A stretch of 64,000 bases of DNA from contig NZ_CP034433.1 in NCBI RefSeq assembly GCF_003952345.1, positions 3,224,001 to 3,288,000 of the forward strand. The letters are read 5' to 3'. A model generated the notes under the pieces. It worked only from the letters and a program-made list of their open reading frames with translations, was not told the DNA's origin and made no database searches. This document shows, piece by piece, positions 34,572 through 44,270 of the stretch. Made by a program: the position numbers and the translations under genes. Position 1 is the first letter of the stretch; the number at the start of each line of letters is the position of its first letter. Source of the DNA: Iodobacter ciconiae (GTDB lineage Bacteria; Pseudomonadota; Gammaproteobacteria; Burkholderiales; Chitinibacteraceae).

Positions 34572-36293
34572 ATGGCAATGGCAGAGTTTACTTTTCTTGC
34601 AGAACAATCACAGCGTTACGCTGATTTACAGCATAAATTAGGGCAATCTACCGATCCCTTTGGTTTAATGGCCAGCGCTGCCAAAGCCCAGCAAGCTTGG
34701 TTGCAAAATCCACAGGCTTTATCCAGTGCACTGTTTCGTTATGTGAGTGATGTAACCAAGTGGCAAACCTTTATGACACGGCGCTTCTGGGGTGAGGCCG
34801 ATAGCGATGTTTTTTCGCCGCACCCGGAAGACGTACGCTTTGCTGACCCGATCTGGAACGATAACCCTTATTGGGATGGCATTAAAGAATGGTATTTGCT
34901 AAATACCCACTGGCTGCAAGACACCCTCTATGCCACGCCGGATATGTGCGAGCACGAGCGTAACCGCAGTGCTTTTTGGCTAAGGCAGGTACTGAATGCG
35001 GTCGCCCCCACCAATTTTTTGTTAACAAACCCGGTTGCGATTGCCAAGGCATTGAGTACGAATGGCCAAAGTCTGGTAGCAGGTTTCAAAAACTTTAAAG
35101 CAGATAAGGCGCGTGGTGATATCAGCATGACTGATATGGATGCGTTTAAAGTGGGTGAAAATCTGGCCACAACTGCGGGCTCGGTCGTTTACCGCGGGCG
35201 TTTGCTTGAAGTGCTGCACTATGAAGCCACGACACCCACGGTGCACAGCGTACCGCTGGTTCTGGTTTCTCCTTGGATCAATAAGTACTATATCCTTGAT
35301 ATCAATGAGAAAAAAAGTCTGGTGAAGTATCTGGTTGACCAAGGTTTCTCGGTGTTTATCACCAGCTGGAAAAACCCCGATAGCAGCATGCGAGATGTGA
35401 CTTTTGATGATTATCTGAGCGATGGTGTGGCACAAATTATTAAAGTGGCGCAAGAAATCAGCGGCAGTGAGCAGGTGCATTTATTGGGTTATTGCCTTGG
35501 TGGCACGCTGGCTGCAACTTATCTGGCTTGGGCAAACCGGCAGATGCCGGGCAAGGTGCCTGTGGTTTCTGCCACCTTACTGACTACACTGACTGATTTT
35601 GAATATCCCGGCGATATCGAAGTTTTTCTGGATGAAGAAGGCCTGGATTTTATTGATAGCGTGATGGAGAAAAAAGGTTATCTGGATGGCAAAGATATGG
35701 CGGCTTCATTCAGAATGCTGCGCTCTAATAGCCTGATCTGGAATTACTGGGTGGATAATTATTTGCTGGGCCAAACGCCCAGTGAATTCGATGTTTTATA
35801 TTGGAATATGGATTCCACCCGGATGCCAATGAAAATGCACCGCACGTATTTGCGCGAATTATATTGGAAAAATAAACTCGTTCAACCGGATGCTTTAGAA
35901 ATATCCGGGCAAAAAATCGATTTAGGCCAGATTAAACAGCCGCTCTTTATGGTGAGCGCAGAAGAGGACCATATTGCCCCTTGGCGGCAGACTTATACTC
36001 TGGCTGATCGCAGCGGCGGAGATGTTACCTTCACCCTTTCTACATCTGGCCATATTCTTGGGATTGTTAATGCGCCTGGCCCAACATCCAAACGTAGCTA
36101 CTGGCAAGGCGTGCCTGAAGCGGGTGAAAGTGCCGATAACTTTTTAGCGCGACAAAAAAAGGCAGCAGGGTCCTGGTGGCCAAACTGGGTAGAGTGGCTC
36201 AGGCCGCAGTGCGGGAAGCAGGTAAAACCTAAGTTATCCAGCCGGGCTCACCCGCAGCAAGGGGCGGCTCCTGGGACTTATGTTTTGGAATAG
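34572..36293 (+). CDS. phaC: Class I poly(3-hydroxyalkanoate) synthase PhaC
   Basis: A 573-residue polymerase of carbon storage granules. The lipase-like box is GYCLGGT, whose Cys is the nucleophile. The catalytic Asp is in SAEEDHIAPW and the His in SGHILGIVNAPGP. The N-terminal PhaC domain contains FWGEADSDVFSP and WNDNPYWDGIKEWYLL. The length fits class I synthases that work without PhaE. AAGGGG precedes the start, and an ATG two codons later is an equal candidate. No phaA, phaB or phasin gene is adjacent. Confidence 0.95.
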   Translation: MAMAEFTFLAEQSQRYADLQHKLGQSTDPFGLMASAAKAQQAWLQNPQALSSALFRYVSDVTKWQTFMTRRFWGEADSDVFSPHPEDVRFADPIWNDNPYWDGIKEWYLLNTHWLQDTLYATPDMCEHERNRSAFWLRQVLNAVAPTNFLLTNPVAIAKALSTNGQSLVAGFKNFKADKARGDISMTDMDAFKVGENLATTAGSVVYRGRLLEVLHYEATTPTVHSVPLVLVSPWINKYYILDINEKKSLVKYLVDQGFSVFITSWKNPDSSMRDVTFDDYLSDGVAQIIKVAQEISGSEQVHLLGYCLGGTLAATYLAWANRQMPGKVPVVSATLLTTLTDFEYPGDIEVFLDEEGLDFIDSVMEKKGYLDGKDMAASFRMLRSNSLIWNYWVDNYLLGQTPSEFDVLYWNMDSTRMPMKMHRTYLRELYWKNKLVQPDALEISGQKIDLGQIKQPLFMVSAEEDHIAPWRQTYTLADRSGGDVTFTLSTSGHILGIVNAPGPTSKRSYWQGVPEAGESADNFLARQKKAAGSWWPNWVEWLRPQCGKQVKPKLSSRAHPQQGAAPGTYVLE

Positions 36294-36297
36294 TGGC

Positions 36298-36412
36298 TTA
36301 AAACCCAAATTTTGAAATACGGAGAGGTTGTCTCCGTATGATTTTGGGTGAGTTTAGCTACGGGTTTTAATTCGTTTGATGTTTAATTTAAGGCGGGCGA
36401 AAGCCCGCCTTA
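36298..36412 (+). terminator. Two hairpins downstream of phaC
   Basis: The first is long: ATACGGAGA pairs with TCTCCGTAT, flanked by pairing CCCAAA.. and ..TTTGGG (about 36304-36351). The second is AAGGCGGGC-GAAA-GCCCGCCTT, a perfect stem with a GNRA loop (about 36389-36411). Neither has a long T run, so termination may be partial. Confidence 0.6.
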
Positions 36413-36587
36413 ACACTTTGAGCCAGCTCAACGCTATGCGCGTTATCTCGTGTTAAAAACAATGCGGTATTTTGATATTGTTGTGAACACAGCCACCCGG
36501 TGATAATAGCGGTAGCGATTGATACTTATTAACGATCAGCAACGCTCTAAAAGATTCAATGATGATAGGTTTAACTCCCTGAGAAAT

Positions 36588-36650
36588 GAAACGGCACATC
36601 GAGCCATCCCCAGGCAGGGGAAGGGCCGTGCCGCGCTTTTGCATCGTTTC
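36588..36650 (+). ncRNA. Structured 5' leader of tkt
   Basis: Three nested pairings occur: GAAACG (36588-36593) with CGTTTC (36645-36650), GGCAC with GTGCC inside, and CCCC with GGGG around an AGGCA loop. The structure ends 26 bp before the tkt start, just upstream of its AAGGA. It does not match a riboswitch class that I can name. The remaining part of 36413-36676 looks like an ordinary promoter region. Confidence 0.45.
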
Positions 36651-36676
36651 ACCCTTAATGCACACAAGGAAAAGAT

Positions 36677-38671
36677 ATGGCAACGCGTAACGATCTGGCA
36701 AATGCAATCCGCGCTTTAGCAATGGATGCAGTTCAAAAAGCGAATTCAGGCCACCCGGGCATGCCTATGGGGATGGCGGAGATCGGCTTGTCGCTGTGGG
36801 GCAACCATATGCGTTTTAACCCGGTAAATCCACAATGGGCTGATCGTGACCGTTTTATCTTATCCAACGGGCACGGCTCCATGCTGCAATACGCTTTGCT
36901 GCACCTGACTGGCTACGATGTAACGCTGGATGACCTGAAAAACTTCCGTCAGTTTCATTCCAAAACCCCGGGCCATCCTGAAGTGCATTACACCCCGGGC
37001 GTAGAAACCACGACTGGCCCGCTGGGACAAGGTATTACTAATGCGGTTGGTTTTGCACTGGCAGAAAAGCTGCTGGCACGCGATTTTAACAAGCCGGGTC
37101 TGGATATCGTTGATCACCACACCTATGTATTTCTTGGCGATGGTTGTCTGATGGAAGGCGTAAGCCATGAAGCCTGCGCACTGGCTGGTACATGGGGCTT
37201 GGGTAAGCTGATTGCATTCTGGGATGACAACGGTATTTCTATCGATGGCCATGTAGAAGGCTGGTTTACCGACGATACCCCTAAGCGTTTCGAAGCTTAC
37301 AACTGGCATGTGTTATCAGTAGACGGCCACGATGTAGATGCGCTGGATGCAGCTATTGTTGCGGCTAAAGCGGTAACGGACAAACCAACACTGATTTGCT
37401 GCAAAACCATTATTGGTAAAGGCTCGCCAAATAAAGCGGCCAGCCACGATTGCCACGGCGCGCCACTTGGCGATGCTGAAATCGCTGCAACCCGTGCTGC
37501 CATTGGCTGGAACCACGGCCCGTTCGAAATCCCTGCCGATGTGTACGCAGGCTGGGACAAAAAAGAATCTGGCGCGCGTTTAGAATCCGATTGGGATGCC
37601 CTGTTTGCTAAGTACGCAGCAGCCTACCCAGCGGAAGCTGCAGAATTCAAACGCCGTATGAGCAATGAATTGCCAGCAAATTGGCAAGATGTGGTGAAAG
37701 CTGCGGTGAGCGATGCCAATACCAAGGCAGAAACAATCGCCTCACGTAAAGCATCCCAAAACGCGCTGAATGCCTATGCGCCGCAAGTGCCGGAATTACT
37801 GGGTGGCTCGGCTGATTTGACCGGCTCCAACCTGACTAACTGGAAAGGCTGCGTTTCACTGAAGCGTGAAGGCAATGAGCTGATCGGTAACCATATCAGC
37901 TATGGCGTGCGTGAATTTGGTATGAGCGCCATCATGAACGGTATGGTGCTGCATGGCGGCTTCCGCCCCTATGGCGCAACTTTCCTGATGTTCTGCGAAT
38001 ACGCGCTCAACGCGCTGCGTATGGCCTCCCTAATGAAGACCAACAATCTCTTCGTTTACACCCACGATTCGATTGGTCTGGGTGAAGATGGCCCAACGCA
38101 TCAGCCGGTAGAGCAACTGCAAACCCTGCGCTGCATCCCTAATCACCATGTATGGCGTCCATGCGATACCGTAGAATCGATGGTGGCCTGGGCTCACGCC
38201 ATTGAGCAAAAGGCAACACCGTCATCTCTGATTTTCAGCCGCCAAAACTTGATGTTTATGGTGCGTGATGAAGCCGCTATCGCCAATATCAGGAAAGGCG
38301 GTTATATCTTAAAAGATGTGGCTAATCCTGCTGTCATTCTGATTGCAACGGGCTCTGAAGTGGAGCTGGCAGTGAAAGCGGCCGAAGCATTGGCAGCAGA
38401 GGGCATCGCTGCCCGTGTGGTGTCTATGCCATCAACTAATGTGTTTGATGCCCAGGACGCAGCGTATAAAGCTGCAGTCTTGCCGCGTGGCGTTGCGCGT
38501 CTGGCGATTGAAGCGGGTACATCTGATTTCTGGCGCAAATACGTGGGCCTGGAAGGTGATGTAATAGGTATGGATACTTTTGGTGAATCTGCACCTGCCG
38601 GCCAATTGTTTAAACACTTTGGCTTTACGGTAGAAAACGCAGTGGCAAAGGCAAAAGCAATTATCGCCTGA
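36677..38671 (+). CDS. tkt: Transketolase
   Basis: A 664-residue thiamine-diphosphate enzyme of the pentose phosphate pathway. The start has [20 protein letters not shown]. The TPP motif is [18 protein letters not shown] with DDNGIS. The pyrimidine domain shows [14 protein letters not shown] and [16 protein letters not shown]. The C-terminal domain ends ..[21 protein letters not shown] lies upstream of the ATG. Confidence 0.97.
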   Translation: MATRNDLANAIRALAMDAVQKANSGHPGMPMGMAEIGLSLWGNHMRFNPVNPQWADRDRFILSNGHGSMLQYALLHLTGYDVTLDDLKNFRQFHSKTPGHPEVHYTPGVETTTGPLGQGITNAVGFALAEKLLARDFNKPGLDIVDHHTYVFLGDGCLMEGVSHEACALAGTWGLGKLIAFWDDNGISIDGHVEGWFTDDTPKRFEAYNWHVLSVDGHDVDALDAAIVAAKAVTDKPTLICCKTIIGKGSPNKAASHDCHGAPLGDAEIAATRAAIGWNHGPFEIPADVYAGWDKKESGARLESDWDALFAKYAAAYPAEAAEFKRRMSNELPANWQDVVKAAVSDANTKAETIASRKASQNALNAYAPQVPELLGGSADLTGSNLTNWKGCVSLKREGNELIGNHISYGVREFGMSAIMNGMVLHGGFRPYGATFLMFCEYALNALRMASLMKTNNLFVYTHDSIGLGEDGPTHQPVEQLQTLRCIPNHHVWRPCDTVESMVAWAHAIEQKATPSSLIFSRQNLMFMVRDEAAIANIRKGGYILKDVANPAVILIATGSEVELAVKAAEALAAEGIAARVVSMPSTNVFDAQDAAYKAAVLPRGVARLAIEAGTSDFWRKYVGLEGDVIGMDTFGESAPAGQLFKHFGFTVENAVAKAKAIIA

Positions 38672-38687
38672 TTGATTGTTTTGGCAT

Positions 38688-38717
38688 AAAAAAACGGGCA
38701 TTTATGCCCGTTTTTTT
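38688..38717 (+). terminator. Intrinsic terminator after tkt
   Basis: ACGGGCA pairs with TGCCCGT over a TTTA loop, flanked by A and T runs, so it can serve tkt and the convergent minus-strand gene. Confidence 0.9.
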
Positions 38718-38746
38718 ATTTAATTGCCACCTATTTAGCCATTTAC

Positions 38747-41089
38747 TTAAGGAAGATTCTTTAGGTCTGTTTTTTTATGTGTAAATTTATATAGCCACAT
38801 TGAGAGTTCCGCAATAGCCATCGGCCTTGAATAAAGATAACCCTGAATATAATCTCCTCCCAGCTCGGTAATGCAATGAGCTTGCTCGATAGTTTCTACG
38901 CCCTCGCAGATGACTTTCATATTCAAACCATGCGCCATTTCTATTACAGCCCTGATGAGTGTTTCTCCACCTTCACCAATTCTTTTTACAAAGGTTCTGT
39001 CTATTTTTAGCATATCTATTGGCAATGTATGTAAACGAGCCAAAGAAGAATAACCTGTGCCAAAATCATCAATATGAAATTTAATTCCTAATTCGCAGCA
39101 CTGCTGCATAGGTATTATTAATTCAGCTTCGTTTTTAGCAAACAGGGATTCGGTTACTTCTAGATTCAGTAAGTGTGGTGGATAGTCTGTTTCTAGCAGG
39201 ATGGCATGTAAATCATCAAAAAAACCATTTTCCAGTATTTCTTGTACGCTGATATTAACCGATAAATGCAAATCAGGATAAACAGCATATTCCATTTTTG
39301 TAACCATGCAGGCTTTTTTTAATACCCCCAAAGTATATCGCCGAATTAATCGTGAATTTTCTGCAATAGGGATAAAGCGATCCGGGCTAATAAGCCCGAG
39401 TTGTGGGTGAAACCAGCGACCTAGCACTTCCAGGGATTCAAGCTTCTTTCCATCTGCAGAGAGTATAGGTTGAAATGAGACGTCAATTAATTCATCATTT
39501 ACACTTGATCGCAAATCATTTTCTATTTTCTCGTATTCGGCAAGTAAAAATTCCATTTGCTGATCGAAAATAACCACTCTGTCTCGGCCAGCCTGCTTGG
39601 CCTGGTACATCGCAATATCTGCTTTTTTTAATAAATTTTCAGGAAGCATATCCGGGCTAATATCTTCTTCTAAATAAACCAGACCAATACTGGCAGATAC
39701 ATGCAATAATTTATTACCAAATTCAACCGGTAAAGAAAGCTGTATGCGAATGCGTTCGGTGATTTGTTCTGCAAGTGTGATGTTTTGTGGATTTGTGAGC
39801 AGAATTGCAAATTCATCCCCCCCCAGTCGTACTGCACAGTCACTTTCACGGATGGTATCCATGATTCTTTTTGAAAGTACAATGAGTAATTGATCTCCGG
39901 CAGGGTGTCCATGCACATCATTAATCATTTTAAAGCCATCTAAATCAATTAATAATAGGCAAATGGATTTTACTGATTTTCTGCGTAATAAGCTTAGTGA
40001 TAATTTTAATTGCTCATTTAAACGGTTGCGGTTGCCTAGCGAGGTGAGCGGATCATTTAATGCGTCTCTGATTAATTTATGATGTTGGTTTTCTATTTCA
40101 TCAAGTAACTCATTAACAGAGAGCGCAAGAAAATCTATTTCATCAATACCTGAATGTGGCAGGCGTCCGTCCGAGAAATCTCCCAAACGAATTCTATGCA
40201 GTTTCTGGCTGTATAACGTAATACGTTTAATTACTAAATAACCCAGGCCAAGCATGACCAGAACTAAAGATATAGCCCACACGGAAATTAAATTAATGAG
40301 TAGCAGGATATATGCAAATTGTCCTTCTTTATATAAGGGGCGTGTGCTGTCTATGCTGATAGTAAATGGGATAGCATCTTTAGTTAACCGTGTTGCACTG
40401 TATCTTTGATGGTCAAATATGATGTTTTCTCCACTGCCGTTTGGCGGCAGGATTTTAAACGGGGTCCGGCTAAGTTCCTGCATATGAGCCAGCCTGCTGG
40501 CATTAATATGCCTGCCCATAATACTCATGCCTACTGGTGGGCCGCTGCCATTGCTTTTTATAATAGGTGCAAATGCCATAATAAAAGCTTGATTATTTAT
40601 AAAGTATATTGCTGATCGTGATTTGTTAACCGCCATTTCTTTCTTGAGATTTAATTTTTTTAAAAGCGTGTTGGTTGCATTGCTGCCTGAGTTAATGATT
40701 GATTGCCCAGGGGGAAGACCGAGAAAATCACTAAGAATTGCGCTAAGCGCAACTTTTCCATCGGGGTGAATTAATAATATGAAATCATTTCCCATGTTGC
40801 TGATTGCTTCATATGTGTAATTCGAAGTAATATAATTTGTATTGCCATTGCCCATAAAAGTATAGGTATCATCCCAGACGGAATAATCATTCACAAATTT
40901 TTTATGGGTGATTAATTGCTCGTTGATCAATAAATTAGCGACATCTAAGTCGCTGCGAATGCTTCTTTTTTCAAATTGCGTAAATTTTTCAGAGAGTATC
41001 TGGTAGGAAAAATACGAGCCAAAGCCAACGGCCACTAATAGCGAGATGCCGAGAAGGCGTAAGACTTTGATTTTTAGTTTGCTAATCAA
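38747..41089 (-). CDS. Membrane c-di-GMP enzyme with CHASE4-like sensor, GGDEF and EAL domains
   Basis: A 780-residue protein. Two membrane segments (about 10-30 and 260-285) enclose a periplasmic sensor with WDDTYTFMG, typical of CHASE4. A HAMP-like linker leads to the GGDEF domain, whose active site is RLGGDEFAILL. The EAL domain has SLEVLGRW at the EAL position (an EVL variant), with NLEVTESLF, HIDDFGTGYSS, LKIDRTFV and EGVETIEQ intact. Both activities look possible. No GGDEF inhibitory RxxD is evident. It is likely to tune biofilm or motility. It ends shortly before a bidirectional terminator. Confidence 0.88.
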   Translation of the reverse strand: MISKLKIKVLRLLGISLLVAVGFGSYFSYQILSEKFTQFEKRSIRSDLDVANLLINEQLITHKKFVNDYSVWDDTYTFMGNGNTNYITSNYTYEAISNMGNDFILLIHPDGKVALSAILSDFLGLPPGQSIINSGSNATNTLLKKLNLKKEMAVNKSRSAIYFINNQAFIMAFAPIIKSNGSGPPVGMSIMGRHINASRLAHMQELSRTPFKILPPNGSGENIIFDHQRYSATRLTKDAIPFTISIDSTRPLYKEGQFAYILLLINLISVWAISLVLVMLGLGYLVIKRITLYSQKLHRIRLGDFSDGRLPHSGIDEIDFLALSVNELLDEIENQHHKLIRDALNDPLTSLGNRNRLNEQLKLSLSLLRRKSVKSICLLLIDLDGFKMINDVHGHPAGDQLLIVLSKRIMDTIRESDCAVRLGGDEFAILLTNPQNITLAEQITERIRIQLSLPVEFGNKLLHVSASIGLVYLEEDISPDMLPENLLKKADIAMYQAKQAGRDRVVIFDQQMEFLLAEYEKIENDLRSSVNDELIDVSFQPILSADGKKLESLEVLGRWFHPQLGLISPDRFIPIAENSRLIRRYTLGVLKKACMVTKMEYAVYPDLHLSVNISVQEILENGFFDDLHAILLETDYPPHLLNLEVTESLFAKNEAELIIPMQQCCELGIKFHIDDFGTGYSSLARLHTLPIDMLKIDRTFVKRIGEGGETLIRAVIEMAHGLNMKVICEGVETIEQAHCITELGGDYIQGYLYSRPMAIAELSMWLYKFTHKKTDLKNLP

Positions 41090-41169
41090 AAGGAAAATCC
41101 TCGTACAGGGCCTATGTCAGCATAGTTCCTGGGTGTGGATTTTGCTGTGAGTTACCACTGTTTATCTAT

Positions 41170-41518
41170 CTAAACAAGAACTTGGCGGGTTTCTTTGAAA
41201 AATTGATAAATCTGTTGTTCTATCGCCTTATCAATCATCATTTCTGGCTGTTTGCCATGAGGGCAGGCAAGGGCTGGGGTTGTGCCAAACAGTCTGCAAA
41301 TTAACGGGCGTTCTAAATAGACTGTGCAACCTTTATCGGCGAGGTGCGGGCAGCTTAGGTTTTCTAGTGCATGGGTTTGTTCTGCCACACTTTTACGCGG
41401 CAGGCGGGCCATTTCTTCGCTGGATGTCGTGACAGGGCCGCAGCAATCGTGGCAATCGGGCAGGCATTCGAATGAGGGAATTTTTTGGCGGAAAAAAACG
41501 GATTTTTTGGCTATTCAT
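41170..41518 (-). pseudogene. YkgJ-type Cys-cluster protein gene with a homopolymer frameshift
   Basis: The open part (80 codons, from 41412) has SCPHLADKGCTVYLERPLICRL and ACPHG, the C-terminal half of YkgJ/zinc-iron chelating Cys-cluster proteins. In the same frame upstream, before that Met, the reading is CLPDCHDCCGPVTTSSEEM, which carries the missing Cys motif, but this stretch has no start codon. An ATG at 41518 begins MNSQKIRFFPPK in the next frame. Removing one A from the six-A tract (41481-41486, T on the plus strand) would join both parts into one protein of about 115 residues. The gene is therefore either frameshifted, phase-variable or affected by a sequencing error. Confidence 0.7.
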
Positions 41519-41647
41519 CGGGGTGCCACGGTGTATTGAGGGGAAGGGCAAGCTATTTTATGACACTTGGTTTTTTATCTTGTAAAAGCCTTGTTATGAT
41601 AACTTTTTGCGATGTTTCTTTATGTTTTTACTTGAAATTGACCATAA

Positions 41648-41699
41648 AGGCATCATATCTGCCTCTAACCTACGCGCTTAGCGCTTTTTTATGATGCCT
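41648..41699 (+). other. Inverted repeat in the ppiC leader
   Basis: AGGCATCAT (41648-41656) pairs with ATGATGCCT (41691-41699), enclosing a GCGC-TTA-GCGC hairpin followed by T6. This could be a leader structure or a terminator of an upstream transcript. The ppiC ATG lies 33 bp downstream after TTGGAG. Confidence 0.4.
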
Positions 41700-41731
41700 G
41701 AAGTGGCGTCATCTTTTTTGGAGTTTTAGAT

Positions 41732-42010
41732 ATGGTACAAGCGACAGCAAGCCACCTTTTAGTTAGCAGCGAAGCCAAATGCGAAGAATTAAAACAAGAA
41801 ATTCTGGCCGGTGCTGATTTTGCTGCCGTCGCTAAAAAGCACTCAAGCTGCCCTTCATCTGCTCAAGGCGGTGATCTGGGCTCGTTTGGTCCAGGCATGA
41901 TGGTGCCAGAATTTGATAAAGTGGTTTTCAGTGCGCCATTGAACGAAGTGCAAGGCCCGGTAAAAACACAATTTGGCTATCACCTTTTGATTGTAAATAG
42001 CCGCGGTTGA
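41732..42010 (+). CDS. ppiC: Small parvulin peptidyl-prolyl isomerase PpiC
   Basis: A 92-residue cytoplasmic parvulin, essentially a single rotamase domain: ATASHLLVSSEAKCEELK, then HSSCPSSAQGGDLGSFGPG, MVPEFDKVVFS and VKTQFGYHLLIV. The length matches PpiC of E. coli (93). TTGGAG precedes the ATG. It is flanked by a terminator and is probably a single-gene unit. Confidence 0.94.
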   Translation: MVQATASHLLVSSEAKCEELKQEILAGADFAAVAKKHSSCPSSAQGGDLGSFGPGMMVPEFDKVVFSAPLNEVQGPVKTQFGYHLLIVNSRG

Positions 42011-42029
42011 TTTTACTGTTTTGAATATA

Positions 42030-42066
42030 AAAAAAGCGCAACTCATTTGAGTTGTGCTTTTTTTTT
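42030..42066 (+). terminator. Bidirectional terminator between ppiC and argS
   Basis: AAGCGCAACTCA pairs with TGAGTTGTGCTT with one G-T pair, flanked by A and T runs on the two sides. It serves the convergent ppiC and argS genes. Confidence 0.9.
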
Positions 42067-42113
42067 GCACGGAAGGATTCTCTTTCCTGCGTCCTGATGA
42101 TGTGCCGCAAATT

Positions 42114-43829
42114 TTACATCTCTTGCAGTACTTCAATCCCCAGTAAATCCAGACCCGTCTGCATGGTTTTTGCTGCGGCCTGGCAAAGGGCTAAGCGGCT
42201 GCTGCGGATCTCACCCTCGGCTTTAAGTACCGGGCAGGCGTCGTAAAAGCGTGAGAAGCGGGTGGCAAGGGTGTACAGATAGCTGCATAAAACATGCGGG
42301 CAGGTGTCGCTTGCGGCTTGTTGCAAGATATCTGGGAATTGCACCAGGGTAAGCGCAAGTGCGTGCTCGGCTGGCTCGATTAAATCGATTTTGGCGTTGG
42401 CATCAACTGTTCCAGCCTGACGGAAGATGCTGGCGATACGGGTGTAAGCATATTGCAGATACGGCGCGGTATTGCCTTCAAAGCTCAGCATGCTGTTCCA
42501 ATCGAATACATAATCACTGGTGCGATGCTTGGATAGATCAGAGTATTTCACTGCCGCAATGCCGACCGCATGGGCGATATGCTTACGAGTGGCTTCGTCC
42601 ATCGTCGGATTTTTGCTGCTCACCAGATCAAAAGCACGGCTTTCTGCTTCGGTGAGTAAATCCACCAGCTTGATCAGCTCGCCACTGCGGGTTTTAAACG
42701 GCTTGCCGTCGTCGCCCATCATGGTGCCGAAGGCGACGTGTTCCAAATGCGTGTCGGCCGGTACAAAGCCTGCTTTGCGGGCCACGGTAAACAGCTGCTG
42801 AAAATGCAGGCCCTGACGGGCATCAACCACATACAGAATGCGGCTGGCACCCAGCACGCCGGTGCGATAGCGCGCGGTGGCTAAGTCAGAGGTGGAGTAA
42901 AGAAAACCACCGCCTTGTTTTTGTACAATAAAGGCTGCCGCATCGCCGTCTTTATTACGGAATTCATCCAGGAATACGACTTGTGCACCCTGACTCTCGA
43001 CGAGTAAGCCTTGGGCACGTAGATCATTGATCACCACTGGCAAATCGTCGTTATACGAGGATTCACCTTTTACATCTGCACGGGTCAGCAACAGGCCTAG
43101 TTTTTGGTAAACATCTTCGCAATGCTGCATGGAAATATTCAGGAAGCGTTGCCATAGTTCGCGCACCTGAGCGTCGCCCGATTGTAGTTTTACTACATAT
43201 TCACGGGACAAATCGGCAAAGGCAGGATCGGCATCAAAGCGTACTTTGGCAGCGCGGTAAAAGCTTTCCAGATCACCCAGCGCTAGTTCGTTATCCTGGT
43301 TTTCATTTTCCAGCATATAGGCAGTCAGCATGCCAAATTGCGTGCCCCAATCGCCAACGTGATTCTGGCGAATCACTTTATGGCCCAGATAGCTGTAAAT
43401 ACGTGTCAGCGAATCGCCAATAATGCTGGAGCGCAAATGGCCTACGTGCATTTCTTTGGCTAAATTGGGTGAGGAATAATCGATCACCACGGTTTCTGTT
43501 TGGGCGGCGCCCGTGCCCAGCCGGGCATCGGCCTGCTGGCTGCTTAGGGTTTGCGCCAGAAATTCATTACTAAGCGTGATATTAATAAAGCCGGGGCCTG
43601 CAATTTCCAGCTTATCAGCAATGCCTGCCAGATCAACACAGGCCAGCACTTGCTCCGCCAGGGCGCGTGGGTTGGTCTTTAGGGCCTTTGCAGCACCCAT
43701 AATTCCATTAGCCTGGTAGTCACCAAATTCTGGTTTGGAGGCCACTTGAATATTAGGAGAGGCATCGGGAGCGCCAACCTGGGCCAGTGCAGCAGCAAAG
43801 CGGGAAGTGAGTAATTGGTAAACAGCCAT
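42114..43829 (-). CDS. argS: Arginyl-tRNA synthetase
   Basis: A 571-residue class I synthetase. The HIGH-like motif is HVGHLRSS, within YSSPNLAKEMHVGHLRSSII. The N-terminal domain ends before this motif. The C-terminal DALR anticodon-binding domain contains LQYAYTRIASIFRQ and ends FYDACPVL to LGIEVLQEM. KMSKS is degenerate (around KPFKTRSGELIKL), as is normal in ArgS. Confidence 0.96.
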   Translation of the reverse strand: MAVYQLLTSRFAAALAQVGAPDASPNIQVASKPEFGDYQANGIMGAAKALKTNPRALAEQVLACVDLAGIADKLEIAGPGFINITLSNEFLAQTLSSQQADARLGTGAAQTETVVIDYSSPNLAKEMHVGHLRSSIIGDSLTRIYSYLGHKVIRQNHVGDWGTQFGMLTAYMLENENQDNELALGDLESFYRAAKVRFDADPAFADLSREYVVKLQSGDAQVRELWQRFLNISMQHCEDVYQKLGLLLTRADVKGESSYNDDLPVVINDLRAQGLLVESQGAQVVFLDEFRNKDGDAAAFIVQKQGGGFLYSTSDLATARYRTGVLGASRILYVVDARQGLHFQQLFTVARKAGFVPADTHLEHVAFGTMMGDDGKPFKTRSGELIKLVDLLTEAESRAFDLVSSKNPTMDEATRKHIAHAVGIAAVKYSDLSKHRTSDYVFDWNSMLSFEGNTAPYLQYAYTRIASIFRQAGTVDANAKIDLIEPAEHALALTLVQFPDILQQAASDTCPHVLCSYLYTLATRFSRFYDACPVLKAEGEIRSSRLALCQAAAKTMQTGLDLLGIEVLQEM

Positions 43830-44270
43830 GATAGAGACTCGGTATGAATTTAGCCTCTATTGTAATCGTAATCTAAAAGTTGGCGGACGTAGATGTCATG
43901 ATTGCCACGATTTGATTTATTAAAATTTGTGACTGCTGGTGCGTGACTGGCGTTTTATTTCTTGTAAAAGATTTTATTGGGCGGCTTCGGTTTATTGCTT
44001 TTCGGTATTTTCGCGCACGCAGTAACCCGGTATCTGCAGGAAAAATACTTGGGAATGATGATTTAATCCGCCGTTTTTCAGGTGAATCGTCGTTTTGTCA
44101 TTATCTGCTGATTCAGTGAAATGTATGTTTATTGAAATAATGGATTATGGTGATGATCAAGGCTTGGCAATGCTTGTTAAGGGCTCTATTCTTAAATTGA
44201 ACAATAAGTTAGACCGGTTTGAGTTTGTGGTGTCGTCGCGTATGCAGTTGTTTGAACTCTGGGAAAAGAA
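43830..44270. other. Divergent intergenic region between argS and the HD-GYP gene
   Basis: It must contain the argS promoter (minus) and the promoter of the response-regulator gene (plus). A 106-codon plus frame from 44095 overlaps the downstream gene in another frame, has no family resemblance and was not accepted. I see no strong hairpin. Confidence 0.4.

Noticed and set aside
42520..42801. 93-codon plus-strand frame inside argS
   Set aside because: Antisense shadow of a conserved synthetase gene.
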